The notes under the pieces: generated by a model
What the model saw: the letters and a program-made list of their open reading frames with translations, nothing else
Database searches by the model: none
What the model was told of the DNA's origin: nothing
Program-made: the position numbers and the translations under genes
Part shown: in pieces, positions 24,988 through 34,244 of the stretch
Layout of the letters: each line of letters begins with the position of its first letter
Position numbering within the stretch: the first letter of the stretch is position 1
Origin: JAAELZ01 sp047639475
GTDB taxonomy: Bacteria; Pseudomonadota; Gammaproteobacteria; Arenicellales; Poriferihabitantaceae
Length of the DNA stretch: 64,000 bases
Direction: 5' to 3'
NCBI GenBank assembly: GCA_047639475.1
Contig: JBLIOD010000004.1
Location: forward strand, 29,757-93,756

Positions 24988-26277
24988 TTAGGGTTCCTTA
25001 AAGTAAAACTCTAGCGCTTCTCGCGCCAAATCTCCAGATTTTACGTACCACTTTTCTTTGTTTATACACATTACTGCAAAAGCGATTCTCTTGTCGTTAT
25101 GGATTCCATAACCGATGATCCAATCATAACTGCCTTTGGGGTTATTGCCGCGCAGGTGACCAGTTTTCGCGCCAACCACGGCATTTTTAAAGGCTTTTTT
25201 CCTAGAAAGCTTTCCGATATTTTTCCGGCCTGAGCCGTCTTTAACGGTTGCCTGCATGAGCTTTTGCATACGCTTGCTAGTTTGATCAGTAATCACATCA
25301 ATGGAGGGCGGCGATGATTCATAGAGCATATCGCCGGCATCGTTGTGAACGCTTTCTACCACGGAAGGGGGGATTAGTCGGCCACCATTGATAATGCTGG
25401 CGGCGATGGCTGCGCCATGTACTGGGCTCAGCGTGTTGGCCCGTGTATAGCCCGACGCAGCTTCTACAACTTGCCACTCATCGTTCTCATCGATATTGAC
25501 GCTGCCATTGTCAAAATCAAAATCTGAAGTGAATTGGGCATTGTACCCATATTTGAGCGCGTAGCGACTGAGCTTTTCTGCCCCTAATTGCTTAGCGCCG
25601 ATGCGACCAAAAATTGGGTTCACTGACTTGGCGAAAGCGGTGGTAAGACTCATGTCGCGAGTCCATTTGTTGCGTTTGGTGCTAAACACTTGGCTTTTAT
25701 ACAAAGAAGTCGACTTCCCGTTAAACGAATAAACCGTGTTTGGCGTCGCGATTCCTTCTTCTAACACAGCAACAGCGGTTATTAGCTTAAAGGTAGAGGC
25801 GCCGGGATAGGTTGCTTTAAAGGGCAAGTCTGCGCTGGGGCCGTTATCGCGCCTTGATGATGTCATTGCCAAGACCTTGCCAGTATCTGGGTCGAGGGCG
25901 ACGAAACTGGCGTAATCAGGGTTGTAGCGTTTTAATCGTGCCTCTGCCCAGGCCTGTAATGCAGGGTCGAGCGTATACGTAATGTCTAAGGTTTGGTCTT
26001 GGTGACGTATTTGTGACGGATACTGACCTTGATGAATGAATGGGGTTAACTGTTGCCGCAAGCCTTTTTTGGTCAATGGTTGAGTGGTAACTTGTGCGGT
26101 TACCTTGTATTCAGGCTGTTGTATGTTTGGGTTTACTGGCTGCCATTGCTTGGCAATTAAACCCACCGCTGCTATGGCGAATAAACCGATAACCACCACC
26201 CTAAAAGGGCGTCTGTGCGGTTGTTGATAGGCGAGCGAAGGAATGCTTTGCTCATATGGGCCACGTTTACGGAACAT
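24988..26277 (-). CDS. Minimal penicillin-binding transpeptidase, membrane anchored
   Basis: The 429-residue protein has one membrane segment near residues 27-42 and a periplasmic transpeptidase domain. The three active-site motifs are Ser161-Thr-Phe-Lys164, Ser218-Val-Asn220 and Lys371-Thr-Gly. Between the anchor and the catalytic domain there are only about 90 residues, so the large dimerisation domain of class B PBPs (PBP2, PBP3) is missing, as is any glycosyltransferase domain. It could be an unusual monofunctional D,D-transpeptidase, or a sensor or beta-lactamase-like relative; the complete KTG box and the catalytic-fold text DYASFVALDPDTGKVLAM favour a PBP. It directly abuts the DnaJ-domain gene upstream and precedes thyA. 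Confidence 0.8.
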   Translation of the reverse strand: MFRKRGPYEQSIPSLAYQQPHRRPFRVVVIGLFAIAAVGLIAKQWQPVNPNIQQPEYKVTAQVTTQPLTKKGLRQQLTPFIHQGQYPSQIRHQDQTLDITYTLDPALQAWAEARLKRYNPDYASFVALDPDTGKVLAMTSSRRDNGPSADLPFKATYPGASTFKLITAVAVLEEGIATPNTVYSFNGKSTSLYKSQVFSTKRNKWTRDMSLTTAFAKSVNPIFGRIGAKQLGAEKLSRYALKYGYNAQFTSDFDFDNGSVNIDENDEWQVVEAASGYTRANTLSPVHGAAIAASIINGGRLIPPSVVESVHNDAGDMLYESSPPSIDVITDQTSKRMQKLMQATVKDGSGRKNIGKLSRKKAFKNAVVGAKTGHLRGNNPKGSYDWIIGYGIHNDKRIAFAVMCINKEKWYVKSGDLAREALEFYFKEP

Positions 26278-26955
26278 CTATGGTTTGAGTAGGGTGTCTT
26301 TCGCTGCGTTAATTTGAGCCGCCAAATAATTTGAACCCCCTCGATCTGGATGGAGCTTTTGCATCAGGCGTTTATGGGCGCTTTTTATGTCTTCCTCGTT
26401 GGCATTACTCTCTATGCCTAAAATTTCGTAGGCTTGTTGCTTGCTTAAGGCGCCTGACTCATTTAGTGTATTCGACTTCGGGGCTTCATGGCTATTACGC
26501 ATCGCCATAAAAGCATGGATGGCAGTTCTACTTTGAAAATCTTGCTTGCAAGCTTCTAATAATAAAGCCAGTTGCTCGATATTTAGTTGACTGAGCTTTT
26601 TGCCTTCGAACTCGCCCTGAATAACTGTGGCGTCTAGGCCTTTATTGCTGAAGTCATATTGCACAATCAACCACTGAGTCGTTAATTTAGTGGGGCCAAG
26701 GCTGCGGCCAAAAAGTTGAAATAAGCCTTTGAAGGTCATTATCTTTCGATAAAAAGGAATGACTGCGGAAATCAATGCAAATAAAACCGGTATCTTGCCA
26801 GTGATAACCAATAACAACAACGCGATTCCCACGCCATAGAGAAGTATATTTTTAACCGAATCGTTACGCTGCCGATCGTCCGCTTTGGAATACCAACCAA
26901 TAAACGCCATGATGGCGATTAAGGCAAGCAGCGCTAGGAAAACACGAACGAACAT
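26278..26955 (-). CDS. Membrane-anchored J-domain protein
   Basis: The 225-residue protein has two hydrophobic segments (about residues 3-21 and 36-68) and a C-terminal J domain (about 172-225) with the HPD motif in LHPDRGGSNY. That layout resembles TIM14-like or DjlA-like co-chaperones that recruit DnaK to the membrane. The J domain is at the extreme C-terminus and lacks the Gly/Phe and zinc-finger regions of DnaJ. Its stop codon ends one base before the PBP start, and asd lies 25 bp upstream, so all three are probably cotranscribed. Confidence 0.85.
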   Translation of the reverse strand: MFVRVFLALLALIAIMAFIGWYSKADDRQRNDSVKNILLYGVGIALLLLVITGKIPVLFALISAVIPFYRKIMTFKGLFQLFGRSLGPTKLTTQWLIVQYDFSNKGLDATVIQGEFEGKKLSQLNIEQLALLLEACKQDFQSRTAIHAFMAMRNSHEAPKSNTLNESGALSKQQAYEILGIESNANEEDIKSAHKRLMQKLHPDRGGSNYLAAQINAAKDTLLKP

Positions 26956-26980
26956 TTAGGCTAGGATGATGTTCAGCTGA

Positions 26981-28105
26981 TTATCGTTCTAGCAAAATGC
27001 GTAACACGCGGCGCAAGGGTTCTGCTGCGCCCCAAAGCAATTGATCCCCAACCGTAAATGCGCTTAGGTATTGATTACCCATTTGCATTTTTCGTAAACG
27101 CCCCACGGGCACGGTCATGGTGCCGGTTGCATAAGCAGGCGTTAGTTTTTGTTGCGAAGGCGCACTTTGATTGGGAATGACTTCTACCCATTGGTTTGCT
27201 TCCCTAATCATCGCTTCAATTTCATCCAACGGGATATCGTGCTTAAGCTTGATGGTTAAAGCTTGCGCATGGCAGCGCATAGAACCGATACGTACGCATA
27301 AGCCGTCAATGGGGATGAGAGCATCGCCGTGGTGACCTAGTATTTTGTTGGTTTCAGCGGGTGCTTTCCATTCTTCGCGGCTAATCCCGTTATCCAAGTC
27401 GCTGTCTATCCAAGGAATGAGGCTGCCTGCTAGAGGTACTTTCCAATTATCTAAGGAAAAGTCGTTGGAATGGAGTGTGTCTGTAACGGTTTTATCAATC
27501 TCCAAAATACTAGAAGCTGGGTTATCAAGTAAATCGGCAGCGGCCGCTTTGATCTCGCCCATTTGGGTAATGAGTTCACGCATATGCTTGGCACCAGAGC
27601 CCGATGCGGCTTGGTAAGTCATGGCGGTCATCCACTCGACGGCATCTGCGTTAAATAAGCCGCCTAGGCCCATTAACATTAAACTCACCGTGCAATTACC
27701 ACCGATCAGCTTGGTGATACCTTTGTCTAAGCCTTGTTCAATGACCGATAAATTGACTGGATCTAAGACAATGATGGAATCAGTGTCCATTCTCAAGGTA
27801 GAGGCTGCATCAATCCAATAGCCTTTCCATCCAGCGTCAATTAGCTGTTGATAAACCGCAGTGGTGTAGTCGCCGCCTTGGCATGTAACAATGGCATCAA
27901 GTTGATTTAATGCGGAAATATCCATGGCATTTTTAAGCGGTGCACAAGTTTTTCCAATGTTCGGTGCTGCTTGGCCTAATTGTGAAGTGGTATAAAATTC
28001 CGGTTCATCGATTAACGTAAAATCACCTTCTGCCACCATGCGTTCTAATAGCACGGAGCCAACCATGCCTCGCCAACCGACGAAGCCTACTTTCTTAACA
28101 GCCAT
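26981..28105 (-). CDS. asd: Aspartate-semialdehyde dehydrogenase
   Basis: Asd reduces aspartyl phosphate to aspartate semialdehyde for lysine, methionine, threonine and diaminopimelate synthesis. The 374-residue protein starts with the NADP site VGFVGWRGMVGSVLL, and the catalytic Cys is in IGGNCTVSLMLM near residue 137. The acyl-binding Arg lies in VRIGSMRCHAQALTIKL near 270-286. Length and motifs match the E. coli type. A TATAAT hexamer on the minus strand (28139-28144) would place a promoter about 30 bases before the ATG, although no good -35 is visible. It leads the minus-strand gene run. Confidence 0.97.
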   Translation of the reverse strand: MAVKKVGFVGWRGMVGSVLLERMVAEGDFTLIDEPEFYTTSQLGQAAPNIGKTCAPLKNAMDISALNQLDAIVTCQGGDYTTAVYQQLIDAGWKGYWIDAASTLRMDTDSIIVLDPVNLSVIEQGLDKGITKLIGGNCTVSLMLMGLGGLFNADAVEWMTAMTYQAASGSGAKHMRELITQMGEIKAAAADLLDNPASSILEIDKTVTDTLHSNDFSLDNWKVPLAGSLIPWIDSDLDNGISREEWKAPAETNKILGHHGDALIPIDGLCVRIGSMRCHAQALTIKLKHDIPLDEIEAMIREANQWVEVIPNQSAPSQQKLTPAYATGTMTVPVGRLRKMQMGNQYLSAFTVGDQLLWGAAEPLRRVLRILLER

Positions 28106-28411
28106 TTAAATAGTTTGTAGAGTTATAAAGAGATCGCAATTATAGCGAATCGATATTGAAAATACGCTGCTACAGTATTAAATTTAGGAGAAGATTCATT
28201 CAAAATACTGGTCAATTTTACAGTATTTGAGCTTAAAACCCATTTGCGCCACCTATGGCATTGATGTTCGTGGATAATTAAGGTAAAACGCGGTTTGGTT
28301 ATGCATGCGACTGGTTATTGATTAGCTGTAACTCTGATGTTGATAACGTGATTTAAATGACGACTATCGTCATGCCCCCATCAATTTAATTTTTAAGATA
28401 AAGAGGTTTTA
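28106..28411. promoter_or_regulatory. Divergent promoter region between asd and ilvI
   Basis: This 306-bp region has no coding frame. It contains a repeated ACAGTATT element: plus orientation at 28172-28179 and about 28220-28227, and inverted (AATACTG) at 28204-28210, the last two making an inverted repeat with a 10-base spacer. This could be an operator for ilvIH or asd. No leader peptide rich in Leu, Ile or Val codons was seen, so a classical attenuator is not supported. Confidence 0.4.
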
Positions 28412-30136
28412 GTGGAACTCACTGGTGCTGAGATTGTTGTGCAAAGTTTGCACGACGAAGGCGTAGAATTTGTATATGGTTATCCAGGTGGTGCAGCCTT
28501 GCACATCTATGATGCGATATACAATCATGAACATATTAAACATATATTAACCCGCCACGAGCAGGGTGCGACGCATATCGCCGATGGATATACACGCTCT
28601 ACGGGTAAGACAGGCGTTGTATTGGTGACTTCTGGTCCGGGTGCGACTAACGCGGTCACGGGTATAGCAACGGCATTCATGGACTCTATTCCCATGGTGG
28701 TGATCACGGCGCAAGTGCCCAGCCCATTGATCGGTACTGACGCGTTTCAAGAAGCCGATATCATTGGTATTACCCGCCCATGTGTGAAGCACAACTTCAT
28801 GGTTAGGAACGTCAATGATTTGGCCGAAACTATAAAGCGCGCTTTTCATATTGCGGAAACAGGCCGGCCTGGGCCGGTTGTCGTTGATATTCCGAAGGAC
28901 GTCACTGCGCATAAAGCGCATTACCATTATCCAGAATCGGTTTCTATTCGTTCTTATCAGCCTATTATTAAGGGCAACGATCGTCAAATTCGCAAGGGTT
29001 TGGAATTATTATCACAAGCTCTTCGGCCGATTATTTATGTGGGCGGCGGCGCGGTGTTATCAAATGCTTCCACTGAGTTGACGCAGTGGGTTAAATCAAC
29101 TGGTTTGCCAATAACACAAACCTTGATGGCCCTGGGTGCGTATCCAGCGCCAGATAAGCAGTTTATCGGCATGTTGGGCATGCACGGCACTTATGAAGCT
29201 AATATGGCCATGCATGAGGCTGACTTAATATTCGCTATAGGGGCTCGATTCGATGACCGTATTACGGGAGATTTAACCAAATTCGCCCCGAAGGCCAAGG
29301 TGGTGCAAATCGATATTGATCCCGCCTCAATTGGAAAGAATAGGCAAGTAGATGTACCTATCGTGGGCGACGTTAAGGTGGTAATGAATCAGATCATTAA
29401 CGCGGCAAAAGAGATGCCAGCGCATGATGCAGAACGAACCGCAGATTGGTGGGCCCAAATTAACGACTGGCGTTCAATTGACTGCTTGGCGTTTGATCTC
29501 AGCGACACCGTTATCAAGCCCCAACAGGTAATCAAAGATTTGTACGAAGTCACGGGTGGTAATGCCTTTGTTGCTTCCGACGTCGGTCAACATCAAATGT
29601 GGGCGGCGCAATACTATGACTTTGACGAGCCTCGTAAGTGGCTCAATTCAGGCGGCTTAGGTACGATGGGCTTTGGTTTGCCCGCCGCAATGGGAGCACA
29701 ATTTGGTAATCCTAATGCTGATGTGGCTTGCGTTACAGGTGATGGCAGTATATTGATGTGTATCCAAGAGCTCGCGACTTGTTTGCAATATTCTTTGCCA
29801 GTAAAGGTGTTGTGTCTTAATAATCGCTACTTAGGGATGGTCCGTCAATGGCAAGAGTTTATTTATGAGCGTCGTTATTCGCACAGTTATATGGATTCAT
29901 TGCCCGATTTCGTGAAGCTCACGGAGAGTTTTGGCCATGTTGGAATGCGTGTTGAAAAGCCCTCTGATGTGAAAGATGCAATTAAAGAAGCATTCTCAAT
30001 GAAAGATCGTTTGGTGTTTATGGATATCATTACAGATCAATCAGAAAACGTTTTCCCGATGATTCCAGGCGGGGCAGGTCATGCAGAAATGGTGTTACAT
30101 CCTAGCACCAAGAAGCCAAAAGTAGGGGGTGCCTAA
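28412..30136 (+). CDS. ilvI: Acetolactate synthase, large subunit
   Basis: This thiamine-diphosphate enzyme condenses pyruvate with pyruvate or 2-oxobutyrate in branched-chain amino-acid synthesis. The 574-residue protein has GYPGGAALHIYDA and the catalytic Glu region RHEQGATHIADGY near residues 48-60. The FAD-binding middle domain contains AIGARFDDRITGDL near 276-289. The ThDP motif GDGSIL...NNRYLGMV follows near 443-475. It starts at GTG after AAAGAGG. It overlaps ilvH by one base (TAATG), so the subunits are translationally coupled. Confidence 0.97.
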   Translation: MELTGAEIVVQSLHDEGVEFVYGYPGGAALHIYDAIYNHEHIKHILTRHEQGATHIADGYTRSTGKTGVVLVTSGPGATNAVTGIATAFMDSIPMVVITAQVPSPLIGTDAFQEADIIGITRPCVKHNFMVRNVNDLAETIKRAFHIAETGRPGPVVVDIPKDVTAHKAHYHYPESVSIRSYQPIIKGNDRQIRKGLELLSQALRPIIYVGGGAVLSNASTELTQWVKSTGLPITQTLMALGAYPAPDKQFIGMLGMHGTYEANMAMHEADLIFAIGARFDDRITGDLTKFAPKAKVVQIDIDPASIGKNRQVDVPIVGDVKVVMNQIINAAKEMPAHDAERTADWWAQINDWRSIDCLAFDLSDTVIKPQQVIKDLYEVTGGNAFVASDVGQHQMWAAQYYDFDEPRKWLNSGGLGTMGFGLPAAMGAQFGNPNADVACVTGDGSILMCIQELATCLQYSLPVKVLCLNNRYLGMVRQWQEFIYERRYSHSYMDSLPDFVKLTESFGHVGMRVEKPSDVKDAIKEAFSMKDRLVFMDIITDQSENVFPMIPGGAGHAEMVLHPSTKKPKVGGA

Positions 30137-30630
30137 TGCGTCGTATAATTGCTATGTTAATGGAAAATGAATCGGGTGCTTTGTCGCGTGTGGCAGGCTT
30201 ATTTTCGGCTCGGGCATACAATATTGAATCGCTCACCGTCGCCGCGACGGAAGATCCTACTTTGTCGCGCCTGACCTTGGTTACGATAGGGGATGACAAT
30301 AAAATTGAACAAATACTTAAACAAATCAATAAGTTGATTGATGTTGTTAAGGTGGTTGATCTTTCCGCTAGTGCCCATATAGAACGGGAAGTTGTATTGC
30401 TTAAAGTCATCGCAAAAGGCAACGAACAGCGTGAAGAGGTTAAACGTTTGGTTGATATATTTGACTCGCATATTGTAGATGTGAGCGATACCACTTATAC
30501 GATTCAAATGATTGGTGACGCGGATCAAACCGATGCTTTTATCAGTGCGATGCAAATTGCAGATATTGTAGAAACTGCTAGATCTGGTGTCACCGGTATT
30601 GCTAGAGGTAAAAAAGGTCTAAAGGTCTAA
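30136..30630 (+). CDS. ilvH: Acetolactate synthase, small regulatory subunit
   Basis: This 164-residue subunit carries the N-terminal ACT domain (MRRIIAMLMENESGALSRVAGLF, residues 1-23) that binds valine for feedback inhibition, and a C-terminal domain with HIVDVSDTTYTIQMIGD near 112-128. Length equals E. coli IlvH (163). It overlaps ilvI by one base and is followed 35 bp later by a strong intrinsic terminator, so ilvIH forms a closed two-gene operon. Confidence 0.97.
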   Translation: MRRIIAMLMENESGALSRVAGLFSARAYNIESLTVAATEDPTLSRLTLVTIGDDNKIEQILKQINKLIDVVKVVDLSASAHIEREVVLLKVIAKGNEQREEVKRLVDIFDSHIVDVSDTTYTIQMIGDADQTDAFISAMQIADIVETARSGVTGIARGKKGLKV

Positions 30631-30665
30631 AGGTTTAATTCCCCTTTTGCTTATACTAGAGCCCT

Positions 30666-30695
30666 AAAGCATGGCTATTTCGGCCATGCTTTTTT
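30666..30695 (+). terminator. Intrinsic terminator after ilvIH
   Basis: AAAGCATGGC (30666-30675) pairs perfectly with GCCATGCTTT (30683-30692) across a seven-base loop, and a run of six T begins at 30690. This is a canonical Rho-independent terminator for the ilvIH operon. Confidence 0.9.
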
Positions 30696-30889
30696 GTCTT
30701 AGCTCAGGAAACTATTGGCTCAGGTTAAACTAAGCCAAACTAAACCAGGCTTTATGCTTATATAATACCCCTGTGACGAACACCCCTTTAAACGCTAGGA
30801 ATACCAGCACGGGCAAACCGGGCACCTGATGTCAGTCTGACCATCGGTGTTAATATGCATCAATATCGAGAATTTTAAACCTATTTATA

Positions 30890-31669
30890 ATGACTGAAAA
30901 TACACCTAGTAAAGGCGTTTATATACTGCCCAGCTTATTTACCACAGCGGGACTATTTTTTGGCTTCTACGCTATTATTTCTGCCTCGCGAGGCGAATTT
31001 GACGCTGCCGCTATTGGCATACTTATCGCGATGATTACCGATACTTTGGACGGCCGTGTTGCCCGTATGACTAATACGGCCAGCGACTTTGGTAAGGAGT
31101 ACGATAGTCTGGTTGACTTGGTGGCCTTTGGCCTGGCTCCAGGGTTAGTCATGTATTTCTGGGCTTTGCAAGATTTGGGTAAAACCGGTTGGGTTATTTC
31201 ATTCATCTACGTTGCAGCAACTGCGCTGCGGCTTGCTCGTTTTAATACCATTACCTCTGATGATAAGCGTTATTTTGTGGGTTTGCCCAGCCCTTCGGGT
31301 GCTGCATTCGTGGTGTTCTGGGTATGGACATTTCACGACTTTGCTGTGACGGGGTTGTTTATTTCCATTGTGAGTGCGCTCATCACACTTATCTCAGCAA
31401 TGTTGATGGTTAGCGGTATTAAATTCCGCAGTTTCAAAGACCTAGATGTCAAAAGTAAAGTGCCATTTGTTTTTGTTATCGCCTTCGTGTTTGTCATTTC
31501 TTTGATCACCTTTGATCCGCCACGTGTGTTGTTTTTAATTTCAGCAGCGTTTGTCTTGTCTGGCCCAATTTCATGGGTGATGCGAGTTTCGAAAGGTGAG
31601 GAAAAGTGGAAGTCCATCATTGAAGACCCAGAAGACTCCTTGCCCTTTGAAGAAGACAAAGACGACTAG
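30890..31669 (+). CDS. pssA: CDP-diacylglycerol-serine O-phosphatidyltransferase
   Basis: PssA makes phosphatidylserine, the precursor of phosphatidylethanolamine. The 259-residue integral membrane protein has the CDP-alcohol phosphatidyltransferase signature DTLDGRVARMTNTASDFGKEYDSLVD near residues 46-71 (D-x2-DG-x2-AR-x8-G-x3-D-x3-D) and about eight hydrophobic helices. It ends in a highly acidic cytoplasmic tail (EDPEDSLPFEEDKDD). The type is the membrane-embedded Bacillus-like PssA rather than the soluble phospholipase-D-like enzyme of E. coli. It has 194 bp upstream after the ilvIH terminator and so probably its own promoter. Confidence 0.93.
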   Translation: MTENTPSKGVYILPSLFTTAGLFFGFYAIISASRGEFDAAAIGILIAMITDTLDGRVARMTNTASDFGKEYDSLVDLVAFGLAPGLVMYFWALQDLGKTGWVISFIYVAATALRLARFNTITSDDKRYFVGLPSPSGAAFVVFWVWTFHDFAVTGLFISIVSALITLISAMLMVSGIKFRSFKDLDVKSKVPFVFVIAFVFVISLITFDPPRVLFLISAAFVLSGPISWVMRVSKGEEKWKSIIEDPEDSLPFEEDKDD

Positions 31670-31825
31670 CCATTGTCTATTTTCTAGAACTTTCAATGCT
31701 TACGTGCTATCGCTCTTGCCTATTGCATAGGTACAGTGGCATCAGTGCATTAGACTGATTGCTAATCGTTTTAAGTCAGGACACAAGTTAAACTTTAATT
31801 TTATTGTTATCACCCAATTTTTCTT

Positions 31826-32809
31826 ATGAAACCACCTGTAAAAGTCGCTATTACCGGTGCTGCTGGCAGCATCGCTTATTCTCTTATTTTCCAAATCGGT
31901 TCAGGCAATATGCTAGGCCCAGATCAGCCAGTGATTCTTAATCTGATCGAAATTGAACCCGCCATGGGCGCCTTGAAAGGGGTTGCCATGGAAATTGACG
32001 ATTGCGCATTTCCTTTAGTGCAGGGCGTTAATTTAACCAGCGACCCGGAAGTGGGCTTTGCTGATATTGACTTCGCGTTATTGGTCGGCGCTCGCCCGCG
32101 CGGTAAGGGCATGGAGCGCAAAGATCTATTAGAAGCCAACGCGGCTATTTTCTCAGGTCAAGGTAAAGCACTGAATAAAGTGGCTAAACGCGACGTTAAA
32201 GTATTGGTGGTGGGTAACCCTGCTAACACCAACGCGCTAATTGCAATGCATAACGCGCCAGATATTCCTAATACACAATTCACCGCGATGACACGCCTCG
32301 ACCATCAACGGACTTTATCGCAGTTGGCAGAAAAAGCCGGTTGCTTAGCGATTGAAGTTAAAAAGCCTACTATTTGGGGTAACCATTCAGCCACACAATA
32401 CCCTGACGTGTTTCATGCGGAGATTCAGGGAAAGCCTGCGATGGAAAGCTTAGATCAAGCTTGGTTGGAGAGTGATTTGATCCCGACGGTACAAAAGCGT
32501 GGTGCGGCCATTATCAATGCGCGTGGCGCTTCTAGCGCTGCGTCTGCAGCCCACGCTGCAGTGTGTCACATGCGTGATTGGGCGCTGGGTTCTGCTGAGG
32601 GCGATTGGGTAAGCATGGCGATCAAATCAAATGGCGATTACGGCATTGATGAAAATTTAATCTACTCATTCCCCGTGGTGTGTAAAGACGGCAAATACGC
32701 CGTAGTGCAAGGCTTAGAAATCAGTGATTTCAGCCGTGAGCGCATGACTGCCACTGAGCAAGAGCTACAAGAAGAACGCAGCATGGTTGAGCATCTATTT
32801 GCTTCGTAA
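31826..32809 (+). CDS. mdh: Malate dehydrogenase
   Basis: This NAD-dependent enzyme interconverts malate and oxaloacetate in the TCA cycle. The 327-residue protein has the Rossmann start VAITGAAGSIAYSLIFQI, the active-site loop region VGARPRGKGMERKDLLEAN near residues 87-105, NPANTNALIA near 131-140, MTRLDHQR near 155-162 and the catalytic His in TIWGNHSATQYPD near 183-195. It belongs to the longer MDH group found in Burkholderia, Chlamydia and many marine bacteria rather than the E. coli group. It stands between pssA and a glycosyltransferase gene. Confidence 0.96.
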   Translation: MKPPVKVAITGAAGSIAYSLIFQIGSGNMLGPDQPVILNLIEIEPAMGALKGVAMEIDDCAFPLVQGVNLTSDPEVGFADIDFALLVGARPRGKGMERKDLLEANAAIFSGQGKALNKVAKRDVKVLVVGNPANTNALIAMHNAPDIPNTQFTAMTRLDHQRTLSQLAEKAGCLAIEVKKPTIWGNHSATQYPDVFHAEIQGKPAMESLDQAWLESDLIPTVQKRGAAIINARGASSAASAAHAAVCHMRDWALGSAEGDWVSMAIKSNGDYGIDENLIYSFPVVCKDGKYAVVQGLEISDFSRERMTATEQELQEERSMVEHLFAS

Positions 32810-32841
32810 TTCAAACGTCTTTTTAAGAGCAGGGCGCTAGC

Positions 32842-33657
32842 ATGGAGGTTAGCGTTATCATTCCAACTTATAATCGCGCAGATAAAACCTGCGCGGCTAT
32901 TGCTTCAGTTATCGCACAAACGCATGCGCCAACAGAAGTGATAGTGGTAGATGACGGATCAACGGATGAGACCTTGAATACGATTTCATCACAGTTTCCC
33001 ACTGTCACTTTGTTAACTCAAACTAATGAAGGGGTGAGCAGTGCCCGAAATACAGGAATAATACAAGCTGCTGGTAAATGGCTGGCTTTTTTGGACTCTG
33101 ATGATACGTGGTTGCCAGAGAAGTTAGAAAAACAAGCTGCGGCCAGCAAGGGTAACCCTCAAATAAAAGTCATTCATAGTGACGAGATTTGGATTCGCGA
33201 CGGGGTTCGGGTTAACCCGATGAAGAAACATCAAAAGCCAACAGGTTGGATTTATCCTCAGTGTTTGCCCTTGTGCTGCGTATCGCCTTCTAGTGTGCTT
33301 ATTGAAGCAGCGTTATTCGACGAGGTGGGTCTGTTCGATGAAGGTTTACCTGCCTGTGAGGACTACGATATGTGGCTGCGAATGTTTTCTCGCTACCCTG
33401 TTCATTTGGTGAATGAAGCACTACTGGTAAAAACAGGTGGACATGAAGATCAACTTTCTAGAAAGCATTGGGGAATGGATCGTTTTCGCGTCACAGCGTT
33501 GCACAATATTTTACAAGCTGGTCTACTAGACAATGCCCAAATAAAAATAACGACGGATGTCCTAAAAGCAAAATGTGATGTTCTTATAGCTGGCGGCTTG
33601 AAGCGTGGTAACACAGACTTGGTAGAGCAGTGCCAATTCATCTCTGCTAGTCATTAA
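32842..33657 (+). CDS. Family 2 glycosyltransferase
   Basis: The 271-residue protein has a GT-A fold start VSVIIPTYNRADKTCAAIASVIAQ, the nucleotide-sugar Asp in VVDDGSTDETL near residues 35-45, SSARNTGI, and the DXD-like metal motif FLDSDDTWLPEKL near 92-104. A later CEDYDMWLRMF segment matches the catalytic region of many GT2 enzymes. It has no membrane helix, so it probably acts at the cytoplasmic face on a lipid-linked or nucleotide-sugar substrate. No other polysaccharide genes are nearby, and the acceptor is unknown. The next gene starts two bases after its stop. Confidence 0.88.
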   Translation: MEVSVIIPTYNRADKTCAAIASVIAQTHAPTEVIVVDDGSTDETLNTISSQFPTVTLLTQTNEGVSSARNTGIIQAAGKWLAFLDSDDTWLPEKLEKQAAASKGNPQIKVIHSDEIWIRDGVRVNPMKKHQKPTGWIYPQCLPLCCVSPSSVLIEAALFDEVGLFDEGLPACEDYDMWLRMFSRYPVHLVNEALLVKTGGHEDQLSRKHWGMDRFRVTALHNILQAGLLDNAQIKITTDVLKAKCDVLIAGGLKRGNTDLVEQCQFISASH

Positions 33658-33659
33658 CC

Positions 33660-34241
33660 ATGCGGTCGTTAACGGTTCTAACTGCCACTAAAGCAGAAGC
33701 CGCCGCGCTGATTAATCACTTCAAGTTGGTTAAGGGTGAAGTAGGGCAAAATAGTTATCACAACCAGAACTTAAGCGTTGTAGTGACAGGAATAGGCAAA
33801 CAAGCAGCGTACCAAAAGGTTAAACAACTAGTTGAGGGTGGTTTAGGGGTTGATGCCATAGTGAATATTGGGATCGCAGGAGCCAAAGAGTTAGCGGTCG
33901 GTAGTTTGGTCTGGCCAAGACGGGTGGGTGACGTAATTATCAATAAGGGCCTGCCTGAACAGCAAACTAGCGCGATGCAGGTGCTCTCTTCAGATAAGCC
34001 CACACAACCAACAGAAGTAAGGATAATTTATGACATGGAGGCGCAAGGAATTTGCGATGCATTGACCGCAAAGACAAGCCACGTTCAGGTGTTTTGTGCT
34101 AAAGTTATCTCTGATAATGAACGCCATTCGCACAAGCAAATTAGCGCCCAACAAGCCACTGATTTGATTCGGCGCCATCTTGTTGAATTCGAACGAATGT
34201 TCGAGCTTATAGCGCACACTACAGCCGAAACCTACACCTAA
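33660..34241 (+). CDS. Nucleoside phosphorylase/nucleosidase-like protein
   Basis: The 193-residue protein belongs to the PNP/UDP phosphorylase family, nearest in feel to MTA/SAH nucleosidases and hopanoid-associated phosphorylases. Visible features are VVVTGIGKQAA near residues 40-50, VNIGIAGAKE near 69-78, the substrate motif YDMEAQGI near 123-130 and the late catalytic Asp in KVISDNERHS near 148-157. It is shorter than typical nucleosidases (about 230). Translation is probably linked to the preceding glycosyltransferase and following chalcone-isomerase-like genes, which are separated by only two and three bases. Exact substrate unknown. Confidence 0.75.
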   Translation: MRSLTVLTATKAEAAALINHFKLVKGEVGQNSYHNQNLSVVVTGIGKQAAYQKVKQLVEGGLGVDAIVNIGIAGAKELAVGSLVWPRRVGDVIINKGLPEQQTSAMQVLSSDKPTQPTEVRIIYDMEAQGICDALTAKTSHVQVFCAKVISDNERHSHKQISAQQATDLIRRHLVEFERMFELIAHTTAETYT

Positions 34242-34244
34242 GCC

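Noticed and set aside
28547..28987. 146-codon antisense frame over ilvI
   Set aside because: A shadow of a highly conserved gene with no motif or start signal.
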